In this document: positions 20,880-32,252 of the stretch, piece after piece
Numbering within the stretch: the stretch's first letter is position 1
How the letters are laid out: each line of letters opens with the position of its first letter
From: Artemisia argyi
Lineage: Eukaryota; Streptophyta; Magnoliopsida; Asterales; Asteraceae
Length of the DNA: 64,000 bases
Assembly (NCBI GenBank): GCA_030686995.1
Contig: CM060704.1
Span: 119,700,042 to 119,764,041 of the forward strand
Direction: 5' to 3'
Made by a program: the position numbers and the translations under genes
The notes under the pieces: model-generated
The model's database searches: none
What the model saw: the letters and a program-made list of their open reading frames with translations, nothing else
Told to the model about the DNA's origin: nothing

Positions 20880-21398
20880 ATCATCAGTTGGGTTCTTGTT
20901 CTTGTCACCAACCACCTACTTTTGGCTGTTACAGTTGACTCATCTAGGTGATACTTTTTCTTTTTTTAAAGAGTTATTATACTTAATTTTTAAACTAGTT
21001 GAATCGATGATTTTTATTTTGAAAAACAATGATCATGTTAAATAATCTATGTTTTTTTTTTTACCTTTTTTATTAAACTATACGAGTACCCGTGCATAGT
21101 AACTACACATCTTTTGGCTGTTATAGTTGACTCATCAAGTGATACTTTTTATTTTTTAGTTTCAACATTTGTTATTGGTCATATCATAGTTGGTTAAAAA
21201 TCTATTACTAATATAAATAGGGCAAGTAAATGGTTTAAAGGAAAAATGACAAAAATAACAAATTTTACAAATTTACTACACAAAATACCAAATTTTTATC
21301 TAAAAAACTTTTTTACTCATGAAACTAGCGAGGTTTTGCTAATTTTGCGGATTTTTAAAAAATTCACAAGGTTTACCATGCTATTCAAACCTTGCTAG

Positions 21399-21432
<34 letters not shown>

Positions 21433-22400
21433 AAGGTTGACTAAACCTTGCGATTTTTCTAAGAGAGTATTCTCAAGTACTCACCTTACTTTTAGAGTTG
21501 GGTTGAATTTGAATCCACAACTAGGTATAGATTTAGAAATATAAAACATGTTTTAGTGAGAAATTTAGTACGGAGTAACACCCACTTATGAATAGTGGTT
21601 CTGTTTAATGTATATATATGCATAATCGCTTATCAACTCAAACATACATGAAAATTGCTTCTATATAAAAAACAATAACAATAGATTACATAATGTACCC
21701 TTTGGGTTTTTAGAATTAATAAAATAACGTGTCATAATCTTTTTTACCCCTAGATTTACACCTGCAATGAGAGACTTTTACATATTTTCAGTTACAAATA
21801 TTACTTTTTCCTATTTCCGCCTGCAAATAAAACTCTTTGATCCGCTTCCAAGTGAAGTACACAGGAGCTACAGCTCAATATCTAGCAGTGACAATGTCAT
21901 TAACTGTCTACTGTATATAGTCATGTTCATTTTATGTCGACACCTCTTGCTTTCCTATTGGTAACCATGATGGTCGAAAACCTGATACAAAGATGCAGCA
22001 ATGGTTACTACAAAGTTAGCTGCGACTTCATAAGAGTTAACAAGAACTTGGATGAAATCCAATGCCTTTTTTGCATTTCGGCACACTTTGTATATCAACA
22101 ATTTTGATAACAGAACTTACTGAAACTTACCGGCAGCTCATTGATGCACATTCGCGTAGCTCATAAACCAGAACAGATATGTTGCCTTGTAAATCCGTAA
22201 TTTTGGATGATCAATGTAGACGCCCACTAAAAAAGGTCTACTGAAAGCAAACAAGATGTCAGTGTCAATTAAGGTACATGTAAATTTGGGTCAACCCAGC
22301 CTAACATGTGCCCAAAGTTAGCAGTTACCCAACACTCATGTGACCCGGTACCCCAATTTATGCAGAAATGGTGGTGAAAGGAAAAGTGAGTTACCAATCT
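20880..22400. other. Intergenic, AT-rich with transposon traces
   Basis: No gene is seen. At 21085-21105 (minus strand) is a decayed Helitron-type end (TGCACGGGTACTCGTATAGT), of the same family as 41899-41926. At 21300-21460 there are repeated CAAGGTTT/AAACCTTG words around a T-run. Sequence from 21960 to 22400 may include the 3' untranslated region of the PPR gene. Confidence 0.4.
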
Positions 22401-22410
22401 TTTACTTGTC

Positions 22411-25400
22411 TCACGTGCTTTTAATGCTTTTGAGTCTTGACATCACGTGTTGTTTAGACAATATCTCAGCCGTCTGTTGACGTCCAAGCAAATCTGCGTT
22501 CTTGAGTATTAAATTTCTGGTGGATGGATCAACAACGTAGCCTTGACCAGTCATCCATTCCAGCAATTGCAGTAAGAGATCCTTCTTTTCAGGTTGATCT
22601 ATGTAGCGTGTTACCGCCATGGAAAACAAACCCTGAAACAGAAAAATATGCCAATAAAGTGCCTCACTTTTAGGGGGTGTTTGGATGTGCATTTTGAAAG
22701 TGATTATGTGATGATGACGCCATAATAGATCACATGATTAGCTTTAATGAAAACACAATAATCACATATACTTCACCATATAAATTCTGATTACTTTTAG
22801 AACTCACAAGTAAAATGACCAGAAATGTCATATTTTGAAATGAGAGGTTTCGTGAAATTTGAACATCTCTTAAATTAGGTTAAAGAGGCGGTAAATGGGT
22901 AAATTTGCTTTAACTTAAGAAAAGCAGTTTTGTAAAACTAATAATGCAAACTGATTATTATTACTTCAAGTCATAACTATCATAAATTTAGTTCAAGAAC
23001 ACAATTCAAAACACCAACTAAAAAAACAAAATTTAATTACCTCGCCTATCTTGTAGCCGGAGGTGTGGATAGCCTTCATGACATCATTTATCAAATTTAT
23101 GTTACCAAATCTCATAAATGAACTAGAAAACCTCTTCATAGCGGGCCAAGAGATCAACCTTGCATTGTCCTGAACAAAGAATTAATACATTTAGCCAGTG
23201 TAACTAACAAAACCATAGATTTTCAAAAATGAAAATAGCGCACCTTGAACACAACATATGCATCTTTATATAGCCGCCCAGCTATGAGAATATAAAGAAC
23301 CTTTTCATGAAGATCCTTGCACATTGGCTTCTTGCTATATCTCAACATATTGTATACGGTATATGCTTCTGCATGGGCACTCGTTTTACCAAGCTGAAAC
23401 ATTAAATTGGAACAAAGTTCCTGCAAAAACGAAAGAAAATAAATTATAAATGCATATGAAAACAAAATATAAAGAAAAGAGAATGGAAACATACTTCATC
23501 TAATTGTTGACCTCTGTTGTGCATGTCTTGCAAAGTCTTAAAAGCAAGCATATACAACTTCTCTTTTACGAAATATTTTATCAGAATATGGAAAGTATTT
23601 CGGTCAGGATTGATTGACAATTCATCCATTTTCTTCATTAATTTCATCACATTCTCCATTTCCCCGGTTCTGCAGTAGGCACACAGCATCGTGTTCAATA
23701 TTACAACATCATATTTTTCATATTTGGCTTCAAATTCTGATGCTAATTCCTTTGCATCTTCAAGCAGCCCATTTCTACAGAAGGCTGAAATCATAATGCT
23801 GTATGCATAGCCATCTACATGTAATTTCAGAACGAAAAGTTAGTTCCATGAACTTCCCAATCAATAGAAAGGTATTTTCAAATAACAGCAATTACTATTC
23901 AAGATTTAAGACATGTCATCTTAAATACTCCCTCTTCCCCCATGAAATTGCAACATGTTCTTTTCTTGACATCCCATAAGAAACTGCAATACTTCAAATT
24001 TAGGAAACGCCTCGTGTTTAAAATTACTTAAATTATCATCATTAAAGATACTTGAATGGTGTCGATATGGGTCAAGATTTTTCTAACTGTTTGCTACAGA
24101 AAGGTATATTGGATATTTAACAAAAGGTGGGACAGTTTCTTAAACCATATATCAAGCCCCTTATTGCTATTGTCGTGGGATGAAGAGAGTAGTTAATAGG
24201 GTATTTTTTTTTCTTTGTTTTTCTTTTACTTAGTCTCCAATAGGTACATACCTGTTTTCACATTTTTTATCTTCATTTCACTGAACACCAACTTAGCTTC
24301 ATCTATTTTTCCGGCTTTTGATAGAGCATCCATTAGCAAACAATATGGCATCTACAGTGAAATCACAATGCAAAGGATATGTAAAATTACATTTTATATA
24401 ACTATTTGAGCAAGAAATAAGATTGGCATAGCTCAATATATAAAGATGAATAATTATAGTTCATTATGACTATTATTCAACGCAATAACAGTCAAATTAA
24501 TGTAATCAGGATGAGATCGGTTAGTATTACCTCTTCTTCAGCATAGCCGAGGACTTCTAGTTCAGTTAGCAGCTCCCTTGCTTTTTCAAATAAACGTCCT
24601 CTAACATACACTTTCAATAATGTTGTCATCACAACCTGCAACATTAGGCTGTGAGCAAACATTTGAACAAAGATAGTATATTGCCCAATAATTAGTTTTA
24701 AAGTTTCCCTGAATCTATGTATATTTTTGTGTATTTTACATACTAAAATAGTATAAATAAACGACAACTAAAGGTTTGGCCCCCTCGAAATTAAAATATC
24801 GTATTTCGGCCCCTCCAAACAAATTGTTCAAGCTCCGTCTCTGCATGAACAAATTAAGGATTCTTATTATTAGGTCACTGAGGGGTTACAAAGTTAAATT
24901 TCATACAAGTTCTGGATAGTCATTTCCCCCCAGCAAGAACAAAAATTAATATCTCAACGTAAACTAAATTTTCTTATATACCCATTCTTTTAGTTCAAAT
25001 CAAGAGAACTTTACTTCCATTTGGCAAAAGATCTCTTTGGTAAAAGAAAATATCATTTTAGGCCATATTCTCTATTACTTCCATAAATATTCTGAATTTT
25101 TCCAAATTGCAAACATCTTACAACTTTAAGTAGCAGAAGCACATCAAACACTTCCTCTATCTCTCGTTCAATAACAGTTGATTATCTTGTTTCGATTATT
25201 CAGTATCACATAATCACTTTCAAAACGCACATACAAACACCTCCAAACTTTCACAATAATACCATGAACTTTAAAGGAATCGAAGCATATGAAACAAACC
25301 TTGTTTGGAACTAACCCTGCTAATTTCATCTCTTTATATATCTCCTCTGCCTTCTCATAGTTTCCATCGACCGAATAAGCATTAAGCAAAGAACTATAAT

Positions 25401-27244
25401 GAAAATCATTAGGCACATGACCTTCACTCTTCATTTGGTTAAAATAATTCTCCGCTTCTTTGCATTGCTTACACGAAGCACAAACAGATATGAGTGTCCC
25501 ATAAATAACACTATCCATCTTCAACTCATTGTTTTTGAGCTCCTCAACCAACTCTGTCGCTTTTGTATAACCATCTTGGACTTTAGCACAACCTGAAAGT
25601 AGCTAGAGACAGGAAATAAACGATTTCTCACAACTTTTTAAAGATCATTGCAAAAATTTATAAGGAGGTGTGGTATTGAAGGCATACCGTACTATAAGTA
25701 ACAACATCTGGTACTAGACCGTCTTGCTTCATGCGACGAAACATGTCGAAGCTGTTCTCAAATTTGCCACTTTTAATTAAGCAACCTAGAACAGAGTTGC
25801 AGACTGATGGGTGAACCTTGGTTAACTTATCTTCTATTCCATTGTATATTTCCAACGCCTTATTAGGATGGAGGCTCTTTCCCATGAGCTTCATGTAACT
25901 ACTATAGGAAGCAAAGTTTAGGTTCATGTTCTGCTGCATCCACTCAAAAAGCTGCAATATTTGCACAACAGTACCAAATAAAAACATTGATATGGTATCT
26001 GAGAGTTTACATAATGTATAGAGACAAGATTATTTAGATGAAGGTCCCTCAAAAAGTCTGACAATCTCTTGGAAATAAAAAGTGATGATGCCATAGAATA
26101 ACAATGTACCTATGTAGGTGTTCCACATCGGTCATTGTGTAAATTGTTGGGTCAATTTAGTCAGTAAACTTAGTAAAAGCATTCCATGTTCATCATTCAA
26201 TTGGAACATACTTTCTCAAATTTTCCACATTAGCATTGTACAATTCATCAAAACTGATGAAACATATCCTTAGTACAATAAATTGTATAGTGACCAATGT
26301 CAAACATGGAAATAAGAATCACCAAACTAAGTGTTTATAACATGTGATGGTAAGGTACACCCTTAATTACCGTTAACAAAGAATAAAGAAGATACACTCA
26401 TTCCAAATGAACTATACCATCTGATTTAATTTCGATATGTATATATCACATAACATTACTACACAAATATAACATAACAAGCAAGTTCACCATATTGATA
26501 TTCAAAAGCAACCATAGTTACAGCACCAACTCAAGAGTGCGATGGGTTCAAACTCGACTAACCTGAGAAAGATCCTTCAACCTATTTTGCTTCCCGAATT
26601 CCCGCATAACAATATTCAAGTCTTGCACTTTCAACACACCTCCAGACCTGTACACATTTCCGAAGTCAAAACTTAACATGTACTATCACATTAACTCACA
26701 TGATAACCTTCACAGCTACATTATAACATACAACTAAAAACAAATCCTTTTTCAAAAGGCTTAAATAACTAACATTAATTTTCAAAACTAACACTAATAA
26801 CAACTACAACACAAAAGTAAAACACATGGGTATCAAAATTCTAACCAAATATATACAGTAAAGATAAAACCTTTTTTTAGTTTTCTCACAGAAGGGTAAA
26901 AAAGTAACATTTTTATCAAGATTAATCTTAAAACAACTTCTGAACAAAATCCAAAACATGGGTATTAACATTTAAACAAAACCCATATCAAAAAGTAAAA
27001 AATTTCACCTTGAAAGAGCCAATTGTAAATCCTTGGAATGTTGAATGTCAAGCATAGCTGATTGTCTTGATTGGTGAGAAATTGAATTGTAATCTTTGGT
27101 TTTTGGGATATATTTAGTTCTAGTGTTGTTGTTGTTCTTAATAGTAACAGAATTTGCAGGTAAACATTTTGTAATGGAAAATGGAAGGTGTGATGTGATG
27201 AAATAAGGGTGGATTCTGTGACCAAGAACAGGGGAGATATCCAT
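22411..27244 (-). CDS. Pentatricopeptide repeat protein, At1g10910-like, ten exons
   Basis: A P-class PPR protein, an RNA-binding helical-repeat protein that acts in organelle RNA processing. Exons on the minus strand: 27244-27009, 26647-26563, 25951-25688, 25602-25300, 24635-24531, 24351-24252, 23814-23495, 23420-23244, 23169-23041, 22632-22411. All junctions are GT-AG, and the sum is exactly 647 codons (646 aa). Repeats include NSVLGCLIKSGKFENSFDMF, YGTLISVCASCKQCKEAENY, YSSLLNAYSVDGNYEKAEEI and AYSIMISAFCRNGLLEDAKE, each near 35 residues. The Ser/Thr/Asn-rich N-terminus fits an organelle transit peptide. Length and exon-rich structure resemble Arabidopsis At1g10910, a chloroplast PPR; most PPR genes have few introns. 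No DYW or E domain is present. The exact RNA target is not deducible. Confidence 0.9.
22674..22800. mobile_element. MITE fragment in PPR intron 9
   Basis: The stretch starts GGGGGTGTTTGGATGTGC and continues with ATTATGTGATGATG and ATCACATGATTAGC, a partial foldback. GGGGGTGTTTGG is a common end of Tourist or hAT-type MITEs. The right end is not clear. Confidence 0.35.
23927..24193. mobile_element. Stowaway-like MITE remnant in PPR intron 6
   Basis: The left end TACTCCCTCTTCCCCCAT pairs with the right end, which on the minus strand reads ACTACTCTCTTCATCCCAC. The length is about 267 bp. It lies between exons 6 and 7 and leaves the splice sites untouched. The ends are diverged from the copies at 10970 and 11838. 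Confidence 0.5.
24772..24848 (-). mobile_element. CAGNGGCGGA-type element remnant in PPR intron 4
   Basis: Minus-strand reading gives CAGAGACGGAGCTTGAACAA then GGGGCCGAAAT, the start of the common plant non-autonomous elements beginning CAGNGGCGGAGC. Only this end is recognised. Confidence 0.35.
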
Positions 27245-27469
27245 TTTTGGGTTTTTCTTTGTTTATTGAAATTCAGAATTTGGTCGATTGGAACGACAAG
27301 ATTTTGGATGGGTTTTAGTGGGTACGTTTGGAAGGCAAATACCAATTACTATGGGTATTTTAAATCATTAGATTATGTGCATCAAAAACTTGTATAAAAG
27401 ATATATATGCAATTATTCATTTTGAGAGGGGTATATATGCAATTAATATTGCTAAGTTACTAAAAGCAT

Positions 27470-28660
27470 TAGGTATCGTAGTGCCGTGTATCGTGGGGAA
27501 AAGTGCTACCACATCAGCACATTTTCCTATAACACCAGAATTCACCATAACACCAAAACCCCTCCTCTTATAACACCACGTGCCGTCATGCACCCTTAGA
27601 ACTCACATATATACCTTTTTCTTTTCTTTTTTTTTCTTTTCTTTTCTTTTTTCATTTATTTAAATAAACTAACACATTTAATTAAATTAAAATTTCATTA
27701 ATAAAAGAAATACATTAAAAAAATAGAATAAAAATAAATGATACATTAAAAATAACGATATATTAAAAAAGTACAATTTAGTGATTCAGGTTCCATAAAT
27801 GCTCCACGATATCGTGTCGAAGTTCGTCGTGTCCTCTCCTATCCCGAAGTTCTTTGTTTTTCCTTCGATGTGTCTCGCATCGTTCGATCCAAGTACGTGT
27901 TATATTCGGTTGTGGAGAAACGTACAATTCGTTAAATTCACAAACTGCAAACTCTTGATCTTTCAATATCATGTTATGTAGTATTATACAACAATACATG
28001 ATTCTTCGTAGCGTGTTGATTTGGAAAGCACGTGTAGGTTGTATAATTCCCCAACGACCTTGTAAGACTCCAAAAGTTCGTTCGATATCTTTTCTTGCAC
28101 TTTCTTGAACTCTTTTAAACTTTATTGTTTTTGCATTCCTTGCAATAGAGTATGTTTTAACAAATGTAGATCATTGAGGATAAATTCCATTTGCCAAATA
28201 GTAACCCTTTGTGTATGTTTTTCCATTTACTACAAAAGGAGCTTCCGAAGCTATATCGGCAAGAAGGTCATCAAATAATGGTGAAGTATATAGAGATATA
28301 AGTGAAGTTAAAAGTGTGTAACAATGTTGAGTTATAAGGTATTTATAAAAAATTTAAAGGCTAAAAATTTAAATAAAGAACGGATGTAATTGAGTGCGGT
28401 TTATGACTAATAGGTGAAAAAAAATTGAACGGGCAAGTTTAATTTATTTCACAACCGACTAATAGGTGAAAAAAAATTGAACGGGCAAGTTTAATTTATT
28501 TCACAACTACCACACAGTTACATTTGAAAAAAAATTATTTCACATAGAGGACTCTACAACCCAAATTTATTTCACATATAGGACTCTACAACCCCAATTT
28601 ATTACTCTGAAACTATATTTACTCTTAAAATATTGTTTTACAACCCCATTTGTAAACAAG
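27470..28660 (-). mobile_element. PIF/Harbinger element remnant
   Basis: Contains a broken Harbinger transposase (27778-28296) and sub-terminal sequence at 27480-27600 with ACCACATCAGCAC and repeated ATAACACC words, like the start of the element at 3383. A 56-bp direct duplication (CGACTAATAGGTGAAAAAAA then TTGAACGGGC) lies near 28406-28507. Terminal repeats were not resolved, so the borders are approximate. Confidence 0.5.
27778..28296 (-). pseudogene. Harbinger (HARBI1-like, DDE_Tnp_4) transposase C-terminal part
   Basis: Minus-strand translation shows FDDLLADIASEAPFVVNGKT, then YYLANGIYPQ, a TGA stop where Trp is usual, STFVKTY, then ARKDIERTFGVLQGRWGIIQ and RRIMYCCIILHNMI, ending HLWNLNH. 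These are hallmark phrases of plant PIF/Harbinger transposases; the Glu of DIERTFG is the third residue of the DDE triad. The N-terminal half, with the two catalytic Asp residues and the helix-turn-helix, is missing: upstream of 28296 the sequence switches to a leader-like region. It is inactive. Confidence 0.75.
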
Positions 28661-28665
28661 GTCCG

Positions 28666-28669
<4 letters not shown>

Positions 28670-28705
<36 letters not shown>
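28670..28705. repeat. Poly-A run
   Basis: About 35 consecutive A. It marks the abrupt left edge of the LTR remnant that follows and may be an insertion scar or a retroposition tail. Confidence 0.9.
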
Positions 28706-28706
<1 letters not shown>

Positions 28707-29998
28707 CCCCAAAGACATATATAATACCTACTTGTTTACCCTAATCTTTCAATCAACTCTATCTTAAGGCAATGCAAGTGACGGCGTCAAGAGTGGCAAA
28801 AGAGGTGGATGTAGAAAATACACATGACGACCCAGAACATTTTCAAGGCTATTTGGCCTGACGGCGTCTCCAAGGCTGTCAGGGTCAAAATACATGTGAC
28901 GGCCCAGAGTAATATTACACATTACGGCGTCAGAAGTGGATCTAGGCAATACGACTTCTATCTTGGCGGCGAGTTGATGGCGTCACAAGCTAAAACGTGA
29001 CGCCGTCAAGGTGTAAAATCTATATATAATTTTCTAATTTTCATTCATTAGGGGGTGGAACTTTTGGAGAGCTTCTTTGTAAAAACCCTAGACGAATTTT
29101 CTGTGATAATAAGGGTTTCAACCCTTGTTCCATCCATGTTCAATTGAAGATAAGTTTTCCAATAATCATACGATATGTCTATGTGTTGTGTGATTCTATC
29201 TTATGCTTTTCTTCTTTTTAACATGCTAGGCTAGGTTTTTCTTGTGTTTGCTTAGATGTAATGAAACCTATATGTTGATTATTGGTTGATGGTTTGTTTA
29301 TAGTTGTTGTGGATGATTGTATTCGATGTTAGGCTTAAGAAAACTGGTAGAATTCCAATTGGTAACTTGCTTGAATGTCTTAAGAAACATGATCGGAGGT
29401 GTACTACGATTTATGGTTATATTTAATGCATGAGCGAATTCTAGTGATCCCATGTTAGGAGCTTTTAGTCGTCTCGACATATATAGGAGTGAAGTAGGAG
29501 CTTACAGAGTTAGGGAATTTCGTACACGGCCCTACGACTAGTATTAAGGAATATAACCCGTCATCCATGCAATTGTAACAAGCTAATCAACCGGTAAAAG
29601 ATATCTAGGGAGTAATGAAATCTAAGTAAACACATTTTCTCTTATTACTGTTTACACCACAATTTAATTTTAGTGTATTTTATTTTATTTTGATTGTATC
29701 TTTAGTTAATTGGGTTAGTTGACTAGCAACTAATTCCGTCCACTCCTTCAAAACCCGAGATTTTACTTGCTTTCATAAAAATATAAAAATACAAAAAGAA
29801 TCATCCTTCACCTTTAGACCTAGTTTAGTAGACTTTTTAATCCTAGCGAACACTATTCCTGAGTTGAACGATCAATCCCCTGGTACTTGTCACTATACTA
29901 TACTACAACGAACACGTACACTGCCTGGTGGGGATTGCAAGTTTCTAAAGATCCCTTGAGAGGTAAAACCTTTTGCGAGGGTGCAATTCCACGCATCA
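28706..29998 (+). mobile_element. Truncated LTR (3' part), sibling of the LTR at 31312-36611
   Basis: This matches, in opposite orientation, the middle-level solo LTR at 31312-36611. Shared landmarks are the TGACGGCGTCA palindrome cluster (28780-29010), TTTTCATTCATTAGG (29040), GTTGACTAGCAACTAATTCC (29719), CGATCAATCCCCTGGTACTT (29869) and the terminus TTCCACGCATCA ending at 29998. The first 200 bp or so of the LTR are missing; the poly-A run stands in their place. No primer-binding site follows, so it is a solo or broken LTR. Confidence 0.7.
28780..29010. repeat. TGACGGCGTCA palindrome cluster (copy 1)
   Basis: Several perfect or one-base-off copies of the 11-bp palindrome-like word TGACGGCGTCA/TGACGCCGTCA lie within 230 bp. 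They correspond to the cluster at 36190-36410 in the sibling LTR. Confidence 0.8.
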
Positions 29999-29999
29999 A

Positions 30000-30545
30000 A
30001 ATGCAATATGACTTTCTTAACAATCCACACTTTGACACATGATATTTCATAACGAGTAGATACTTCCACAAGACCATAATCTATACTACCTTATAATGTA
30101 TTTAGGCCATCTATATTTAGAAGTCTTAAAATATTTAAGACCAAAAACATTTCTTTAATAAGAAAGATGCATACACATATAATTAAAAGCCTAAAAATTT
30201 AAGTGTCTTTAAAAACTCTTGGATATTACAAGTATAGCTTTCAATGCTTGTAATTTTTAAGACTTACAAGAAAAGAAGCATAGTGTACACCACTTTAATG
30301 CACATAATTTTCAGACTTACAATACAAGAAGCATAGTGTACACTTTTATGCACATATTAAAAAAAACACACATTAATGCAATTTAATATAGTCAATTAAT
30401 TAACTGGTCAATAAATACAATTAATACAGTTATTAAAACACCCCTTACATAAGAAATACAAATTATCAAGCATATTGTACAACCAAATTAAACGCAATTC
30501 CTGCATTAAATATCACTAATACAAATAATAAAGCACATTATACAA
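30000..30545. other. AT-rich stretch without recognised content
   Basis: No gene is seen. There is a local duplication of the phrase AGAAGCATAGTGTACAC (30275 and 30328) with AATGCACATA following. Confidence 0.5.
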
Positions 30546-30549
30546 ATAT

Positions 30550-30655
30550 TCAAGCCCGAACAGGCAACGGGTCAAATGGGCTTTAGCCCGAACGGGTGCG
30601 GGCCAAACGGGCACGAGCCAACGGAAACGAGCCCGAATGGGCACGAGCTAAATGA
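30550..30655. repeat. GC-rich imperfect repeat GCCCGAACGGGC
   Basis: About six imperfect copies of words such as GCCCGAACGGGT and GGGCACGAGCC lie in 100 bp, a GC island in AT-rich DNA at the broken left edge of the copia remnant. It is partly palindromic. Confidence 0.65.
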
Positions 30656-30689
30656 AATTCTTGATATCCGTAAATTAAATATCAAAAAG

Positions 30690-31306
30690 ACTATACCATT
30701 GCAGTTTACTGAACCATAACCTTCAGTGGGAGCTGATGAGTTATCACCAAATACTACTTTGGGTCCTGGTTCTTCCACATATTTGTGCAGAAAACTTTTC
30801 ACACCAGTCATACTTCTGGAGAATCCACTGTCTAGATGCCAAGTAGGATCCTTGATGTGTTTCTGCACAAACAGTAAACTGGGTTAGTTTTTCTTGTTGA
30901 CCCACTTTCTAGTGGGCTTAGTCCTCAGGGACTTTTTGAACTTAGTTAATGAATCATGGTCTGAAGTTGTGTGTCCTGAGCTTCCACATGTTTTACATTT
31001 TGTGGAGGTTGATGCCTCAGGTGAATGAGAAGTGTTGGTCTGGTTTTTCCTTCTGGACTAAATAACTTTGTCATGTCCCCTGGTTTCATGGGAGGGATCT
31101 CCACAGATGTCACAGCAATTTTTCATCATACAATCATCAGAAAGATGATCATTGAAACCACAGTGAGCACATGGTGAGAAAGGCTTAGCCTTCAGTCTTT
31201 GTTTGGAAGGAGTGGCATACTGATAGCCTTGGTTTTTGTATAGACCTCTTGCTTTTAAAGAAGCAGTGTGGGGGATGTGATCACAGGTTCTGTGGTCCTC
31301 TTGTTT
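30690..31306 (-). pseudogene. copia gag tail and protease fragment
   Basis: Minus-strand continuation of gag. It shows Cys/His clusters of zinc-knuckle style (CAHCGFNDHLSDDC, CDICGDPSHETRGH and CKTCGSSGHTTSDH), a TAG and a TAA stop in frame, then WHLDSGFSRSMTG with the DSG motif of the copia aspartic protease, followed by PKVVFGDNSSAPTEGYGSV. The match ends near 30690, where unrelated GC-rich sequence begins. It is non-functional. Confidence 0.75.
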
Positions 31307-32252
31307 GCATATGATGCGTGGGGATTGCACCAGGCTTTACCTTTCGAGGGATCTCAAGAACTTACAACCCCCACCAGGCAGTGTACCTGATCGATGTAGT
31401 ATAGTATAATGACAAGTACCGGGGGATTGATCGTTCAGCTAGGAATAGTGTCGCTAGGATTAGAAAACCTAAAGACTAGGTTTAGAGATGAGGGATGATT
31501 CTTTTTGTATTTTTATATTTTTTTAGAAAGCGAAATAAAATCTCGGGTTTGAAGGATTTAGGCGGAATTAGTTGCTAGTCAACTAACCCAATACTAAGAT
31601 GCAATCAAAATAAAATACTAGAAATGAAAATAAACTAAATTATACTAAGGTTGTGAGCAATATATGGGAGAAATGTGTTTACTTAGATTTCACTACTCCC
31701 TAGATATCTTTTACACGTTAATTACTTGTTATAGTTGCGTGGATGACGGATTGTATTCCTTAATACCATTCATGGGGTGGCGTACTTACTTCCCCAATCC
31801 TATGAGTGCCTACTTCACTCCTATGTCGAGCCGGCTAAGAAGCTCCTAACATGGGATCATTAGAATTTACTCATGCATTAAATACAACCAATAAAACCTA
31901 GTACACATCGGTTCATGTTTCCTAAGACGTTCAAGCATGTTACACAATGGAGATCTGCCAGTTTTCTTAAGCCTAACATTGAAATCATTCATCCAATACA
32001 ACCATAAACAAGTAATCACCACATAATTAACATCTAGGTTTCATTAGATCTAAGTAAACACAAGATAGATCTAGCCTAACATGGTGAAATCAAGACAAGC
32101 ACAAGATATAAATAACCAACACATAGACATATTGATTGAATTAAGAGAAGACTTATCTCAATAGCACATGAAATGATTCAAGGGGTGAAAACCCTTGAAT
32201 TTACTGTAAAATACGAGCTAGGGTTCAGAAAGTTCGGCCCTAGGGTTTCTCC

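Noticed and set aside
26965..27345. 126-aa minus-strand frame overlapping the PPR start
   Set aside because: A different frame from the PPR first exon; the ATG at 27244 gives the frame that splices into the PPR repeats.
27209..27397. Divergent small plus-strand gene beside the PPR start
   Set aside because: Only 62 codons, antisense to the PPR first exon and promoter, no domain.
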